A stretch of 64,000 bases of DNA from Alphaproteobacteria bacterium. Its GTDB lineage: Bacteria > Pseudomonadota > Alphaproteobacteria > UBA8366 > Aestuariispiraceae. The stretch covers positions 1-64,000 of the forward strand of contig JANSXE010000014.1 in assembly GCA_024743195.1 (NCBI GenBank). Direction: 5' to 3'. Made by a program: the position numbers and the translations under genes. The stretch's first letter is position 1. The number at the start of each line of letters is the position of its first letter. The notes under the pieces are model-generated. The model worked only from the letters and a program-made list of their open reading frames with translations, was not told the DNA's origin and ran no database searches. Positions 43,365 to 54,526 of this stretch are shown in pieces.

Positions 43365-43980
43365 CGTCTCTCCTTCGTTTCGTCTCGGGTTGCGACGGCG
43401 CCGCGTCGGCGTCCGTCGACCAATGGCGAAGCGCCGCACCCGGTCGGTTGTCGCGACGCGCGGCCGTGTCGCGTCGCGGCCGCCGGGTGCGGCGGGGCCG
43501 TCCCGCGCGCTGTGCGCGGGACCGCTCCTTTGGGTCTCGGGTCGGGCCGTCGGACGATCCGGTGCGCGCGCCGCCACCGGCCGCCGCGCCTGGAAGACGG
43601 GCCGCCGCGGGCCATGCGACGCCTGGGCGGCCGCGCTCGCTGGAGGCGGCGGACGGGGCGGCGCGCGGATCGGCCGAAGCCGGTTATCCGACCTGGAAAA
43701 GGACCAAACCATTCGAGGATCGACCCGCGCCACGCGTCGGAGCGCTGAGAGCGGGCCGCAAGAACAGCGCCCCCGGCGCGGCGACGCAGCGCCGCAGCGA
43801 AGCACATACGCGCGCTTCGCCGGTCGCACGCCCGACCGTCGCGGGGACGGGGTGGACGGCGGGTATGGCGGACGCCGCGCCGGGGGCGGCCGCCGCCGGT
43901 CGGCGCCGGCGCCGGGGGAGGAGCGCCGTCGGCGCCGACCGGACGGCGGAACCGAAACCGGACGGATAAAAGCCGTTCAA
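43365..43980. other. GC-rich non-coding stretch upstream of the capsid gene
   Basis: About 615 bp. Open frames exist on both strands but all are Arg/Pro/Ala-rich with no family resemblance or ribosome binding sites, so I call it non-coding. It contains inverted repeats: GGTCGGCGCC paired with GGCGCCGACC, and GCGAAGC paired with GCTTCGC (near 43798-43820). It may be a decayed portal region or a long leader of the capsid mRNA. Confidence 0.5.
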
Positions 43981-44018
43981 AACGAAAAACGGCGGCCGCC
44001 CGAGAGGACGGTCGCCGT
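43981..44018 (-). terminator. Intrinsic terminator of the predicted sRNA
   Basis: A 13-bp stem with one A-C mismatch (44006-44018 with 43989-44001), loop TCTC, then TTTTCGTTTTG on the minus strand. Confidence 0.85.
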
Positions 44019-44087
44019 CTGCAGCCGCCACAGGATCCGCCCGAAGGGAGGGCCCGGGGTCCGGGCGCACCTGTGGTGTGTTGGCGA
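43981..44087 (-). ncRNA. Predicted small RNA of about 105 nt
   Basis: A transcript from the promoter at 44094-44121 would begin near 44087 and end at a strong intrinsic terminator. It folds into a 5' hairpin (44028-44076; CCACAGG with CCTGTGG, then CGCCCG with CGGGCG) whose loop exposes CCCTCCC, an anti-Shine-Dalgarno-like sequence, followed by the terminator hairpin. No ORF fits inside. It resembles alphaproteobacterial sRNAs with C/U-rich loops in layout only; no family is recognised. Confidence 0.62.
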
Positions 44088-44093
44088 GACGAG

Positions 44094-44121
44094 ATTTAGT
44101 GCATATGTTCTATGATGTCAA
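44094..44121 (-). promoter_or_regulatory. Strong promoter for the predicted sRNA
   Basis: Minus strand: TTGACA (44116-44121), then CTAAAT (44094-44099), close to the alphaproteobacterial CTTGAC-N17-CTATAT. Upstream (44125-44165) lie A/T tracts (AAAAAAATCGAAAAAATC) that look like an UP element. Sharp contrast with the GC-rich surroundings. Confidence 0.68.
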
Positions 44122-44342
44122 TGCGTATGTCAGATTTTTTCGATTTTTTTATAGAACAAAAGGCGTCTCTCTGTTTAGCCGATGCGAAAGATGCGGACTT
44201 TCAATCGGTTGTCCATGCGACAGCCATTGCAGGCCCGGGCGCCGCGGCCTATTTTCCGCCGCGCCGGCGATCGGTCGGCGCGGCCGCCCTCGCGGCCTGT
44301 CGCGGCCCCGCCGCCTCTTTGGGATAGAGCCCGCTCGCGATC

Positions 44343-46145
<1,803 letters not shown>

Positions 46146-46152
46146 GGGCGGA

Positions 46153-47589
46153 TCACCCCGGCTCGCGCCGCTGGTTCTGGGAGGCGGCGTCGGGATCGCG
46201 GCTGAGGCGCGGTTCGCCGAACAGATAGCCCTGGCCGAAGTCGATGTTGAAGTCGAGCAGTTCGACCAGCATCCGCTCGGTCTCGATCTTCTCCACGATC
46301 AGGTCGATGTCGCGGGCGTCGAGTTGCTGTTTGAGCATGCGCAATTGGCTCGCCGCCTCGCCGCCGTCCTCAAGCGCGGCGAGGATCAGCGCCGCGTCGA
46401 TTTTCAGGAAATGGACGTTCAGGGACTCCAATTCGTCGAGGTCGAGATCGAGCCGATCGACCCGGTCGAGCGAGAAGCGGTAGCCCATCTCGCCGATCCG
46501 CTGCAGGTCGGGCGCGAGGCGCTCGCGCTGGCGGTCGAAATCGGCCTGCGCCAATTCGAAGACCAGGCTCGAGGCGAGCTCGCGATGATTCTCCATGTAG
46601 GCGATCAGGTCGCGCAGGAATTCCCGGTCGGCCAGCGTGTGGGGCGAGACGTTGCAGAAGAAGGCCGTCGTCGGGTCGCGCCGCCGCGCCTTGCGCAGGA
46701 GTTGAACGCAGCGGAAAAGCATCATGTTGTCGACCGTCGTCGACAGCCCGGCGCGGCGCGCGGGTTCGAGATACTGCTCCGGCGTCACCACCGTTCCGTC
46801 CTCGGCGCGGATGCGCCCGAAGCACTCGAAGAACCGCCGCTTGCGCTGCGGCAGGCTGACGATCGGCTGCAGGTAGAGATCGACGCGGTCCTGGCGCAGG
46901 CCGTCGCGCACGATCTCCAGGACCCTCTCCTCGCTCAACCGGTTCGGCCCGTCGTCCGCGACGACGCGCAGCGGCGGCCGGTCGCGCTCCTCCCCCGCCG
47001 GTCCCGCCGCCGGTCCCGTTGCCAGTCCAGGGCCCAGCCGCGGCTCCCGGCGCCCGGCGCCGCCGGTGGAAGCCGGGGCGTTTGGGCGCGAGCGCACGCC
47101 CGCCGACGCGTCGTCCGCGTAGAGCTGCTCCACCAACTGATGCAGCACGCGCACCTCCGATTCCAGGTCGGGGTCGCCGCCGGCGTCCGCCCCGCCCTGA
47201 GCGGTCGCACCCTGGGCGGCCGCGGCGCCGTCGTCGCGCCGGCTGACGCCCGCCTGGTCCGCCGCCGCCTGAATGGCGTCGAGAATCTCGTCGCCGCCCT
47301 CCGCCTCGATCAGTTCGAAGAGCTGGCGCATCTCGTCCCGGCTCACCGCCAGGTCGCGCGCCAGCCGATCATGGGCGCGCTTCAGGAGCAGAATGCGGTG
47401 GGTCGTGCGCGTCTCGGCCCGGCGGCGCAGGGCGATCTCCAGCACCAGGGCGACGAGCGCGAACAGCAGGCCGGCGGCCAGCGTCGCCTCAACCCCGTCG
47501 AGCCAGCCGCCGCCGACGGCCGCGACGCCGACCAGTCCGGCCGCCGCCGCCGCCCCCAACAGCGCTGCGCTATGTCCGATCGACCCCAT
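46153..47589 (-). CDS. Membrane protein with degenerate EAL domain
   Basis: 478 aa. Two N-terminal spans, a coiled region, a low-complexity Ala/Gly/Pro linker (about 115-215), then an EAL-like domain. The EAL motif reads ECF, NVSPH and FELAQ remain, but the catalytic DDFGTG loop is replaced by LDRVDRLDLD, and EGVE by EKIE. The key metal-binding Asp pair is therefore lost. Predicted to bind c-di-GMP or protein partners instead of hydrolysing it. Convergent with lepA, 7 bp apart. Confidence 0.86.
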   Translation of the reverse strand: MGSIGHSAALLGAAAAAGLVGVAAVGGGWLDGVEATLAAGLLFALVALVLEIALRRRAETRTTHRILLLKRAHDRLARDLAVSRDEMRQLFELIEAEGGDEILDAIQAAADQAGVSRRDDGAAAAQGATAQGGADAGGDPDLESEVRVLHQLVEQLYADDASAGVRSRPNAPASTGGAGRREPRLGPGLATGPAAGPAGEERDRPPLRVVADDGPNRLSEERVLEIVRDGLRQDRVDLYLQPIVSLPQRKRRFFECFGRIRAEDGTVVTPEQYLEPARRAGLSTTVDNMMLFRCVQLLRKARRRDPTTAFFCNVSPHTLADREFLRDLIAYMENHRELASSLVFELAQADFDRQRERLAPDLQRIGEMGYRFSLDRVDRLDLDLDELESLNVHFLKIDAALILAALEDGGEAASQLRMLKQQLDARDIDLIVEKIETERMLVELLDFNIDFGQGYLFGEPRLSRDPDAASQNQRREPG

Positions 47590-47697
47590 CGGCGGCCCAA
47601 GGCCCTCCGTTCCCCGCGCCCTTATGGATGCGGGCGTCCTAGCCGGCCGTACGCCGGCGCTTCACCGATCCGTCATACTGGGAAATGCTGCGGAAGG

Positions 47698-48735
47698 CTA
47701 GCCGCGCGGGGGCTGCGCCAACCCGTCGAGGATGTCCGCCGCCAAGGCGGGTCCGCGATAGACGAGCGCGGTGTAGAGCTGGACCAGCACCGCCCCCGCC
47801 TCCAGCTTGGCCCGCGCGTCGGCGGCGGAGGCGACGCCGCCCACGCCGATCATCGGCACGGCGCCGTCTGTCAGGCGGCGCATGCGCGCCAGCGCCTCCG
47901 TCGAGCGCCGGAACAGAGGGCGGCCGCTGAGTCCGCCCGTCTCCGCCGCGATCCGCGTGTCGCGGAGCGCGTCGGGCCGCGAAACGGTGGTGTTGGAGAC
48001 GATCAGCCCGTCGCAGCCGCCGCCCAGCGCGAACTCGGCGATGGCCTCCTCATCCGTCTCCGCGAGATCGGGCGCGATCTTGACCAGCACGGCCGGCGGC
48101 GCGCGCCCGACCACGACGCGGTCGCGCGCCTCGCGCACGGCCTCGACGATCCGCACGAGATCCGAGACCGCCTGGAGGGTCCGCAGGCCGGGCGTGTTGG
48201 GGCTGGAGACGTTGACCACCAGATAGTCCGCGACGTCGGCCAGTTTCTCCGCGCCGATGCGGTAGTCCGCGGCCGCGTCCTCGCTGTCCTTGTTCTTCCC
48301 CAGATTGACGCCGACGATCCCGCGCCCGCCGCCGCTTCTGAAGGCGGCGAGCCGGCGGCGCGCGGCGTCCGCGCCCTCGTTGTTGAAGCCGAGGCGGTTG
48401 ATGACCCCTTCGTCCCGGGGCAAGCGGAAGACGCGCGGGCGCGGATTGCCGGGCTGCGGCCTGGGCGTGATGGAGCCCACTTCGACGAACCCGAAACCGG
48501 CCGCCAGCATCGGGCCCATGACCTCGGCGTTCTTGTCGAATCCGGCGCTCAATCCCAGCGGATTGGGGAAGCGCAGCCCGAAGGCCTCGACGGCGAGGTT
48601 CGGATGGCGGTCTGCGGCGGCCGTGGGGCCGAGGCCGCTCTTCAGCGCGCGGATGGTGAGGCCGTGGGCGCGCTCCGGGTCCAGTCGCCGCAGCAGCGGC
48701 AGCGCCAGCGGCGCCAGGCAGTTCGCGATCGCCAT
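47698..48735 (-). CDS. pyrD: Dihydroorotate dehydrogenase (class 2)
   Basis: 345 aa. Oxidises dihydroorotate to orotate with quinone in pyrimidine synthesis. GLSAGFDKNAE, GFVEVGSITPRPQPGNPRPR, VNVSSPNTPGLR and the FMN phosphate loop MIGVGGVASAADA are all typical of membrane-associated class 2. ATG 48735 chosen; the upstream extension is not conserved-looking. Confidence 0.96.
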   Translation of the reverse strand: MAIANCLAPLALPLLRRLDPERAHGLTIRALKSGLGPTAAADRHPNLAVEAFGLRFPNPLGLSAGFDKNAEVMGPMLAAGFGFVEVGSITPRPQPGNPRPRVFRLPRDEGVINRLGFNNEGADAARRRLAAFRSGGGRGIVGVNLGKNKDSEDAAADYRIGAEKLADVADYLVVNVSSPNTPGLRTLQAVSDLVRIVEAVREARDRVVVGRAPPAVLVKIAPDLAETDEEAIAEFALGGGCDGLIVSNTTVSRPDALRDTRIAAETGGLSGRPLFRRSTEALARMRRLTDGAVPMIGVGGVASAADARAKLEAGAVLVQLYTALVYRGPALAADILDGLAQPPRG

Positions 48736-48755
48736 GCGGTCCTCTCGGGCCGGAC

Positions 48756-49139
48756 CTAGCCCGCCCCGTCCGGCAGCGGGTTCGGGAAGCGATGGAGCCC
48801 GTCCGGGCCGAGCGGCAAGGGATCGACGGAGAGCACGGCCTCCATCGGCGCGGAGCCGTAGAGGTGCGGGAACAGCTTGCCGCCGCGCGAGCGCTCCCAT
48901 TTCAGGGTCCCTGCCGGCAGCTTGCCGGGGTCGACCGTCAGCAGCATCAGGTCAGGCTCGCCCGCCCGGTGCCGCCGGGCGCTCTCGGCGATCTGATCCG
49001 CAGTGGAGAAATGCAGGAAACCGTCGGCCCTGTCCGCCTCCAGCCCCGCATAGGCGCCGTCGGCGAGCGCTTGGGTCCACCCGGCCGCCTTGGCGAGGTG
49101 ATAGATCGGGGCGGACGCGTCGGGCGGCGTCCCGCTCAC
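48756..49139 (-). CDS. DUF952 protein
   Basis: 127 aa. [49 protein letters not shown] are the conserved DUF952 blocks. Starts with GTG overlapping the hemF stop (GTGA). Precedes pyrD, a common arrangement in alphaproteobacteria. Function unknown; the fold resembles ADP-ribosyltransferase-like proteins. Confidence 0.9.
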   Translation of the reverse strand: MSGTPPDASAPIYHLAKAAGWTQALADGAYAGLEADRADGFLHFSTADQIAESARRHRAGEPDLMLLTVDPGKLPAGTLKWERSRGGKLFPHLYGSAPMEAVLSVDPLPLGPDGLHRFPNPLPDGAG

Positions 49140-50074
49140 GGCCACTTGGCCTCGGGCGGGAGCGACATCAGCACAGCCTCCGGGTTGCCGCCGGTCATCA
49201 GCCCGAAGCGGGTGCCGCGGTCGTAGACCAGATTGAATTCGGCGTAGAGCCCGCGCTTGACCAGTTGCCAGTCGCGATCGGCCTCGGTCCAGGGCTCCTG
49301 CATATGGCGGCGGACCAGGTCCGGATAAATTGTCAGGAAGGCTTCGCCGACGTCGCGGGTCAGCCCGAAATCGGCCTCCCAGTCGCCGCTGTCGATATAG
49401 TCGTAGAAAATTCCGCCCACGCCGCGCGCCTGATTGCGGTGCTTGATGAAGAAGTACTCGTCGCACCAAGCCTTGAAGCGCGGATAATAGGCCGGATCGT
49501 GCTTGTCGCAGGCCGCCTGGAAGGCGGCGTGAAAGTCGGCCGTGTCCTGCGGAACCTCCACCATGGGGTTAAGGTCCGATCCGCCGCCGAACCAGCTCCG
49601 CCCGGTGACGATCATGCGGGTGTTCATGTGGACCGCCGGGACCTTCGGGCTGCGCATGTGCGCCACCAGCGAGATTCCGCTCGCCCAGAAGCGGCCGTCG
49701 CTGTCGGCGGCGCCCGGTATCTCCTTCGCGAACTGGGGCGAGAAATTCCCGTGCACGGTGGAGATGTTGACGCCCACCTTCTCGAACACCCGCCCGCCGC
49801 GCAGGATCGACATCTCGCCGCCGCCGCCGAGGTCCGGGTTCGCGTCCGCATCGGCGGCCTCGTCCGCGCGGGTCCAGCGCTTGCGCTCGAACTGTCCGGG
49901 GGCGAGCTCGGCGTGCGGCAGACCGTCGTCCAACTCGGTCTCCAATTGCTCGAAAGCCGCGCAGATACGGTCGCGAAGCTCGCGGAACCAGTCGCTGGCG
50001 CGGCTCTTGCGGGTGTCCAACTCGGCCGCCTCAGGCAGCGGCGTCGCGGTCTCGGGGGGGCGTCTGTCGCTCAT
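49136..50074 (-). CDS. hemF: Oxygen-dependent coproporphyrinogen III oxidase
   Basis: 312 aa. Converts coproporphyrinogen III to protoporphyrinogen IX using O2, on the way to heme and bacteriochlorophyll. [42 protein letters not shown] and GGIFYDY are family hallmarks. Its presence shows aerobic tetrapyrrole synthesis ability; a HemN is not in this window. Confidence 0.96.
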   Translation of the reverse strand: MSDRRPPETATPLPEAAELDTRKSRASDWFRELRDRICAAFEQLETELDDGLPHAELAPGQFERKRWTRADEAADADANPDLGGGGEMSILRGGRVFEKVGVNISTVHGNFSPQFAKEIPGAADSDGRFWASGISLVAHMRSPKVPAVHMNTRMIVTGRSWFGGGSDLNPMVEVPQDTADFHAAFQAACDKHDPAYYPRFKAWCDEYFFIKHRNQARGVGGIFYDYIDSGDWEADFGLTRDVGEAFLTIYPDLVRRHMQEPWTEADRDWQLVKRGLYAEFNLVYDRGTRFGLMTGGNPEAVLMSLPPEAKWP

Positions 50075-50084
50075 GGCCGGCACT

Positions 50085-50564
50085 CTACTCCGCTTCGCGC
50101 GGATCGGGAAAGCCGTCTGTCTGGCGCAGCGCCTCGCCCAGCGCCATCGCCGCCGCCTGGGCGACGTTGAGCGAGCGCAGCCCGGGCCGCATCGGGATCA
50201 GCAGACGGGCGTCCGCCGCGGCGTGCACGTAGTCCGGGACGCCCGCACTCTCCCGCCCGAACAGCAGCGCGTCGTCCGGCCGATAGGCGAAGTCGGTGTA
50301 GGCGACGGCGCCCTGGGTGGTGAACAACAGCAGCCGGCGCCCGGCGGTCGCCTCCCGGAAGGCGTCCCAGCCGGCGTGTCGCGTCAGATGCGCCTTGGCG
50401 ATGTAGTCGAGCCCGGCACGGCGCAGTTTCGCGTCGGACCAGACGAAGCCGGCGGGCTCGATCACGGAAAGCGCTGCGCCCATGCAGGCGGCGAGACGCA
50501 GGATCGCCCCGGCGTTCTGCGGGATGTCCGGCTGGAACAGGGCGAGGTGCGGCGAATCGCTCAT
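50085..50564 (-). CDS. trmL: tRNA (cytidine/uridine-2'-O-)-methyltransferase
   Basis: 159 aa SPOUT enzyme. [33 protein letters not shown], and [20 protein letters not shown] are characteristic of TrmL, which methylates the wobble base of tRNA-Leu. Divergent from petA with 298 bp between, in which TATAAA (near 50731) may be part of the petABC promoter; no clear -35 was found. Confidence 0.93.
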   Translation of the reverse strand: MSDSPHLALFQPDIPQNAGAILRLAACMGAALSVIEPAGFVWSDAKLRRAGLDYIAKAHLTRHAGWDAFREATAGRRLLLFTTQGAVAYTDFAYRPDDALLFGRESAGVPDYVHAAADARLLIPMRPGLRSLNVAQAAAMALGEALRQTDGFPDPREAE

Positions 50565-50862
50565 GACTTCCGCTGCTTGCGCGTCCAATCCCGACTTTGC
50601 AAGCCTGCTTCTATCGAGTATAGGTGCGCCGCTTCGGGCCGGGCGACGGTCGCGCGCGCTCGTGCGCGTGTGTGCGGCGCATTGTCGCAAACCCGCTGGC
50701 TTGGGGCGACGAGGGCCCTATAAAGGTCCATTGCGAGGCGCCGCAACGCCGCCAGCCTCGAGCAGGGTCGGCGTGCAGACCGGCGGCGACGGGCCGGACA
50801 GAACGACGTGGGTGAGAGCCGATCGGGCGCCAGCCCGGCGGGGCAGCAGTAAGGGGACGATC

Positions 50863-51414
50863 ATGGCTGATGCGACGCAGCCCGGCGACGGCGACGAACC
50901 GAAGACCGAGCGCCGCGACTTTCTGAACTATCTCGCCGTGGCGACCGGCGCTGTCGGCGCGGGCGCCTTTCTATGGCCGGTGATCCATTCGATGAACCCG
51001 TCGCGCGACGTGCTGGCGCTTGCGTCGACGGAAGTCGACCTGACGCCGATCGAGGTCGGGCAGGCGGTCACCATCACGTGGCGCGGCAAGCCCGTCTTCA
51101 TCCGTCACCGCACCGAGGCGGAGATCGCCGACGCGCAGAGCGTCGACGTCGCCGACCTGCCGGATCCGCAGACCGACGACGAGCGCGTCCAGCAGGCGCC
51201 CTGGCTCGTTATGGTGGGCATCTGCACCCATCTCGGCTGCGTGCCGTTGGGCCAGAAGCCTAACGATCCGAAGGGCGAGTACGGCGGTTGGTTCTGCCCC
51301 TGCCACGGCTCGCACTACGACACGTCCGGGCGCATCCGCAAAGGCCCGGCGCCGTTGAACCTTCCGGTGCCGGGGTACGAGTTCACCTCCGACACGTCGA
51401 TTCTGATCGGGTGA
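50863..51414 (+). CDS. petA: Rieske iron-sulfur subunit of cytochrome bc1
   Basis: 183 aa. [20 protein letters not shown] resembles a Tat-type anchor with one membrane span. The 2Fe-2S ligands lie in CTHLGC and CPCHGS. Transfers electrons from quinol to cytochrome c1. First gene of petABC. Confidence 0.96.
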   Translation: MADATQPGDGDEPKTERRDFLNYLAVATGAVGAGAFLWPVIHSMNPSRDVLALASTEVDLTPIEVGQAVTITWRGKPVFIRHRTEAEIADAQSVDVADLPDPQTDDERVQQAPWLVMVGICTHLGCVPLGQKPNDPKGEYGGWFCPCHGSHYDTSGRIRKGPAPLNLPVPGYEFTSDTSILIG

Positions 51415-51427
51415 GGGACCAAGCATC

Positions 51428-52741
51428 ATGAGCAGCCATTCCGCTCCCACCTTCAAGAACCCGATGGTGCGCTGGATCGATTCGCGCCTGCCGGTGTTCA
51501 GCTACATGCACGCCGAGTACGGCACCTTCCCGATGCCGAAGAACCTGAATTACTTCTGGAACTTCGGCGCGTTGGCGATGGTCGTGCTGGTGGTGATGAT
51601 CCTGACCGGCATCATGCTGGCGATGCAGTACACCGCGCACATCGACTACGCCTTCGATTCGGTCGAGCGCATCATGCGCGACGTCAATTACGGCTGGTTG
51701 CTGCGCTACGTCCACATGAACGGGGCGTCGATGTTCTTCATCGTCGTCTATATCCACATGTTCCGGGGGATGTATTACGGCTCCTACAAGCAGCCGCGGG
51801 AACTGCTGTGGCTCCTCGGCGTCGTGATCCTGGTGCTGATGATGGGCACGGCCTTCATGGGCTACGTCCTTCCCTGGGGGCAGATGAGCTTCTGGGGCGC
51901 CACCGTCATCACCAACCTGTTCTCGGCGATCCCGATCGTGGGCGATTCCATCGTGGTCTGGCTGTGGGGCGGCTTCTCGGTCGACAATCCGACGCTGAAC
52001 CGCTTTTTCGCCCTGCACTATCTCCTGCCCTTCGTGATCCTGGGCGTGGTCATCCTGCACGTCATCGCGCTGCATGTGACCAAGTCCAACAATCCGGACG
52101 GCATCGACGTGCGCGGGCCGCAGGACACGGTGCCCTTTCACCCCTATTTCACGGCGAAGGACTCGGTCGGCCTCGGGGTCTTCCTGATGGTTTTCGCCTT
52201 CTTCGTGTTCTTCGCGCCGAACTACATGGGGCATCCGGACAACTACATCCCGGCCGACCCGCTGGTGACGCCGGCCCACATCGTGCCGGAATGGTACTTC
52301 CTGGGCTTCTACGCGATCCTGCGCTCCTTCACCGACGATTGGTGGTTCTTCGCGTGGTTCATGAGCTGGATCATGGACGCCAAGCTCGCCGGCGTGCTGG
52401 CGATGTTCGGCGCCATTGTGGTCTTGGCCCTGCTGCCGTGGCTCGACACCTCGAAGGTGCGCAGCTGCCGATACCGCCCGATCCAGAAGTGGGTGATCAT
52501 CCTGTTCGCCGTGAACTTCGTGGTGCTGAGCTGGGTCGGCGGCCAGGCGGCCGAGGAGCCCTATGTCTCGATCGCCCAGTGGTCGACGCTGCTCTACTTC
52601 TTCCTGCTGTTGGTGGTGGTGCCGGTGGTCGGCTGGATCGAGCGCCCGCGGCCTCTGCCGTCGAGCATTTCCGAGCCGGTGCTTAAGGCCGGCGGCGGCG
52701 GCATGGCCGGCGCGACCGCCGCGAAGATGGAGAAGTCGTGA
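51428..52741 (+). CDS. petB: Cytochrome b of the bc1 complex
   Basis: 437 aa with eight spans. The heme-ligating His residues lie in helices around [20 protein letters not shown] and [20 protein letters not shown]. The Qo-site motif PEWY is present ([15 protein letters not shown]). The stop overlaps the start of petC (TGATG). Central to both respiratory and cyclic photosynthetic electron flow. Confidence 0.97.
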   Translation: MSSHSAPTFKNPMVRWIDSRLPVFSYMHAEYGTFPMPKNLNYFWNFGALAMVVLVVMILTGIMLAMQYTAHIDYAFDSVERIMRDVNYGWLLRYVHMNGASMFFIVVYIHMFRGMYYGSYKQPRELLWLLGVVILVLMMGTAFMGYVLPWGQMSFWGATVITNLFSAIPIVGDSIVVWLWGGFSVDNPTLNRFFALHYLLPFVILGVVILHVIALHVTKSNNPDGIDVRGPQDTVPFHPYFTAKDSVGLGVFLMVFAFFVFFAPNYMGHPDNYIPADPLVTPAHIVPEWYFLGFYAILRSFTDDWWFFAWFMSWIMDAKLAGVLAMFGAIVVLALLPWLDTSKVRSCRYRPIQKWVIILFAVNFVVLSWVGGQAAEEPYVSIAQWSTLLYFFLLLVVVPVVGWIERPRPLPSSISEPVLKAGGGGMAGATAAKMEKS

Positions 52742-53601
52742 TGCGTATCGGTTTCAAGAGCTTCAGCCTGACCGTCGCGGCGGCGGCGATCGCCGGGGCG
52801 GTCGGCCTCTCCGGCTTCGCCAAGCCCGCGGACGCCGCCGGCAAAGCGGTCTATCCGCCGGAGATGGAGTGGTCCTGGACCGGTCCGTTCGGGACGTTCG
52901 ACCGGGCGGCGGCGCAGCGCGGACTGCAGGTCTACACGCAGGCCTGCGCCGCCTGCCATGCGCTGAGCCAGATGTTCTATCGCAACCTGACCGACCTCGG
53001 ATACACCGAGGAGCAGGTGAAGGAGTTCGCCGCCCAGTTCGAGGTCCAGGACGGCCCGGACGAGTTCGGCGAGATGTTCTTCCGCCCGGCGCTGCCCTCC
53101 GACCGCTTCGTCAGCCCGTTCCCGAACGAGCAGGCGGCGCGCGCGGCCAATGGCGGCGCCTATCCGCCGGACCTGTCGCTGATCGTCAAGAACCGGGCGC
53201 TCGGCTTCGGCTCGATCGGCGAGAACTTCCTGGCGATGCTGCAGATCCGGGGCTTCTCCTCGGGCGCCGACTATCTGCATGCGCTGTTGGCGGAAGGCTA
53301 TGTCGACCCGCCGGAGGGCGTCGAGCTTCTGCCCGGCCAGTGGTACAACACCTATATGGCCGGCAACGCCATCGCCATGCCCCCGCCGCTCTACCCGGAC
53401 GGGGTCGAGTATGAGGACGGCACCCGCGCCACCCTGTCGCAGCAGGCCTACGACGTTGCGACCTTCCTGGCGTGGGCGGCGGAGCCGCGGCTCGAGGAGC
53501 GCAAGGAGACCGGCGTCAAGGTGCTGATCTTCCTGGCGCTCTTCACCGGCATCCTGATCGCCGTGAAGCGTCGCACCTGGGCCGACGTGAAGAAGCACTG
53601 A
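52741..53601 (+). CDS. petC: Cytochrome c1 of the bc1 complex
   Basis: 286 aa. Signal sequence to about residue 34, heme-binding CAACH, distal Met in NAIAMPPPLYPDG, and a C-terminal anchor (VLIFLALFTGILIAVKRRTW). Passes electrons to soluble cytochrome c. A strong terminator follows. Confidence 0.96.
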   Translation: MRIGFKSFSLTVAAAAIAGAVGLSGFAKPADAAGKAVYPPEMEWSWTGPFGTFDRAAAQRGLQVYTQACAACHALSQMFYRNLTDLGYTEEQVKEFAAQFEVQDGPDEFGEMFFRPALPSDRFVSPFPNEQAARAANGGAYPPDLSLIVKNRALGFGSIGENFLAMLQIRGFSSGADYLHALLAEGYVDPPEGVELLPGQWYNTYMAGNAIAMPPPLYPDGVEYEDGTRATLSQQAYDVATFLAWAAEPRLEERKETGVKVLIFLALFTGILIAVKRRTWADVKKH

Positions 53602-53673
53602 CCCGGCCCCGGCGCCGCCTGACGGCGAAGGCCCGCCGGGCAAGCGGCGATTGATTACGCTCTCTGGGACATA

Positions 53674-53706
53674 GGGCGGCGCAGGGACACCCCGCGCCGC
53701 CCTTTT
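53674..53706 (+). terminator. Intrinsic terminator of petABC
   Basis: 9-bp perfect stem GGGCGGCGC with GCGCCGCCC, then TTTT. Confidence 0.9.
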
Positions 53707-53864
53707 CTCATGACGTCACTGCGCAAAGTCTCCGGTCGACCTGACTACGAAGAGCGGGCCGCGACCGGATGGGGGGCTCGCACTCTCAAAGGGCCGATCC
53801 ATGGAGCCGAGTGCGCAGTCCGCCTTGCCTTGCAGACGCGCAGCCGGTCCGATTATCTGGCGAC

Positions 53865-54419
53865 ATGGACCGCCGCCTGCTTCTAGAAATTCTCCCCGGC
53901 GTCGCTTTTCTGCTCGGGAACGCAGCAGGCGGCTTGCTGTGGGCGGCCGGGGCGGCGGCGGCGGCGACCGGGGTCGCCGTCGCGATCCGATGGCGTTGGG
54001 ACGGCTGCGCGCCGTGGCTGGCGGTCGCAACCCTCGTCCTCGCGCTCGTTTTGACGGCGTTCGGCGTCGTTCTGAACGACGAGACGTTCGTGCTCGTCCG
54101 TCCGACGATCGGCGCACTCGCCTTCGCCGCCATCCTCGCGGTTGGCGCTCTCGCCAGACCCAGCCTCCTCCGGCGGACGCTCGGCTACCGGTTGCGCATC
54201 AAGGAAGCGGGCTGGCGGGTGCTGCATCTCGTATGGATCGCGCTCGCCCTCCTGTCGGCTGCCGCCAACGAGATCGCCTGGCGAGCGCTCACCACGGATC
54301 AATGGGCTCTCTACAACGTTCTGTCGGACCCCGCGCTGATTGGGCTCATCTACCTCGGCACGCGGTTGGTGGCGCAGCGGTACTGGGTGATCGAGGAGAA
54401 TGGGGAGGAGGTCGCGTAG
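53865..54419 (+). CDS. IspZ/YciB-like (septation protein A) membrane protein
   Basis: 184 aa, five to six spans. LLLEILPGVAFLLGNAAGGL, DETFVLVRPTIGALAFAAIL, WALYNVLSDPALIGLIYLGT correspond to the conserved YciB order. In some bacteria it supports cell-envelope synthesis or division. Convergent with secA; an inverted repeat (54454-54477) between them lacks a U-run. Confidence 0.78.
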   Translation: MDRRLLLEILPGVAFLLGNAAGGLLWAAGAAAAATGVAVAIRWRWDGCAPWLAVATLVLALVLTAFGVVLNDETFVLVRPTIGALAFAAILAVGALARPSLLRRTLGYRLRIKEAGWRVLHLVWIALALLSAAANEIAWRALTTDQWALYNVLSDPALIGLIYLGTRLVAQRYWVIEENGEEVA

Positions 54420-54526
54420 GTGCAACATGTCGCCGGATCGGATCTAAGCGGTTGGGAGGGGGTCGGAACGCCCTCCCATGGCGCGGCGTCCTGCGACGGA
54501 GGCGGCCCCCACGGCTCAAACGGGCG

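Noticed and set aside
43390-44115. Open frames upstream of the capsid gene
   Set aside because: Low-complexity Arg/Pro/Gly-rich on both strands; no ribosome binding site; treated as non-coding.
54454-54477. GGGAGGG/CCCTCCC inverted repeat between the septation gene and secA as a terminator
   Set aside because: No U-run on either strand; mentioned only in the gene entry.
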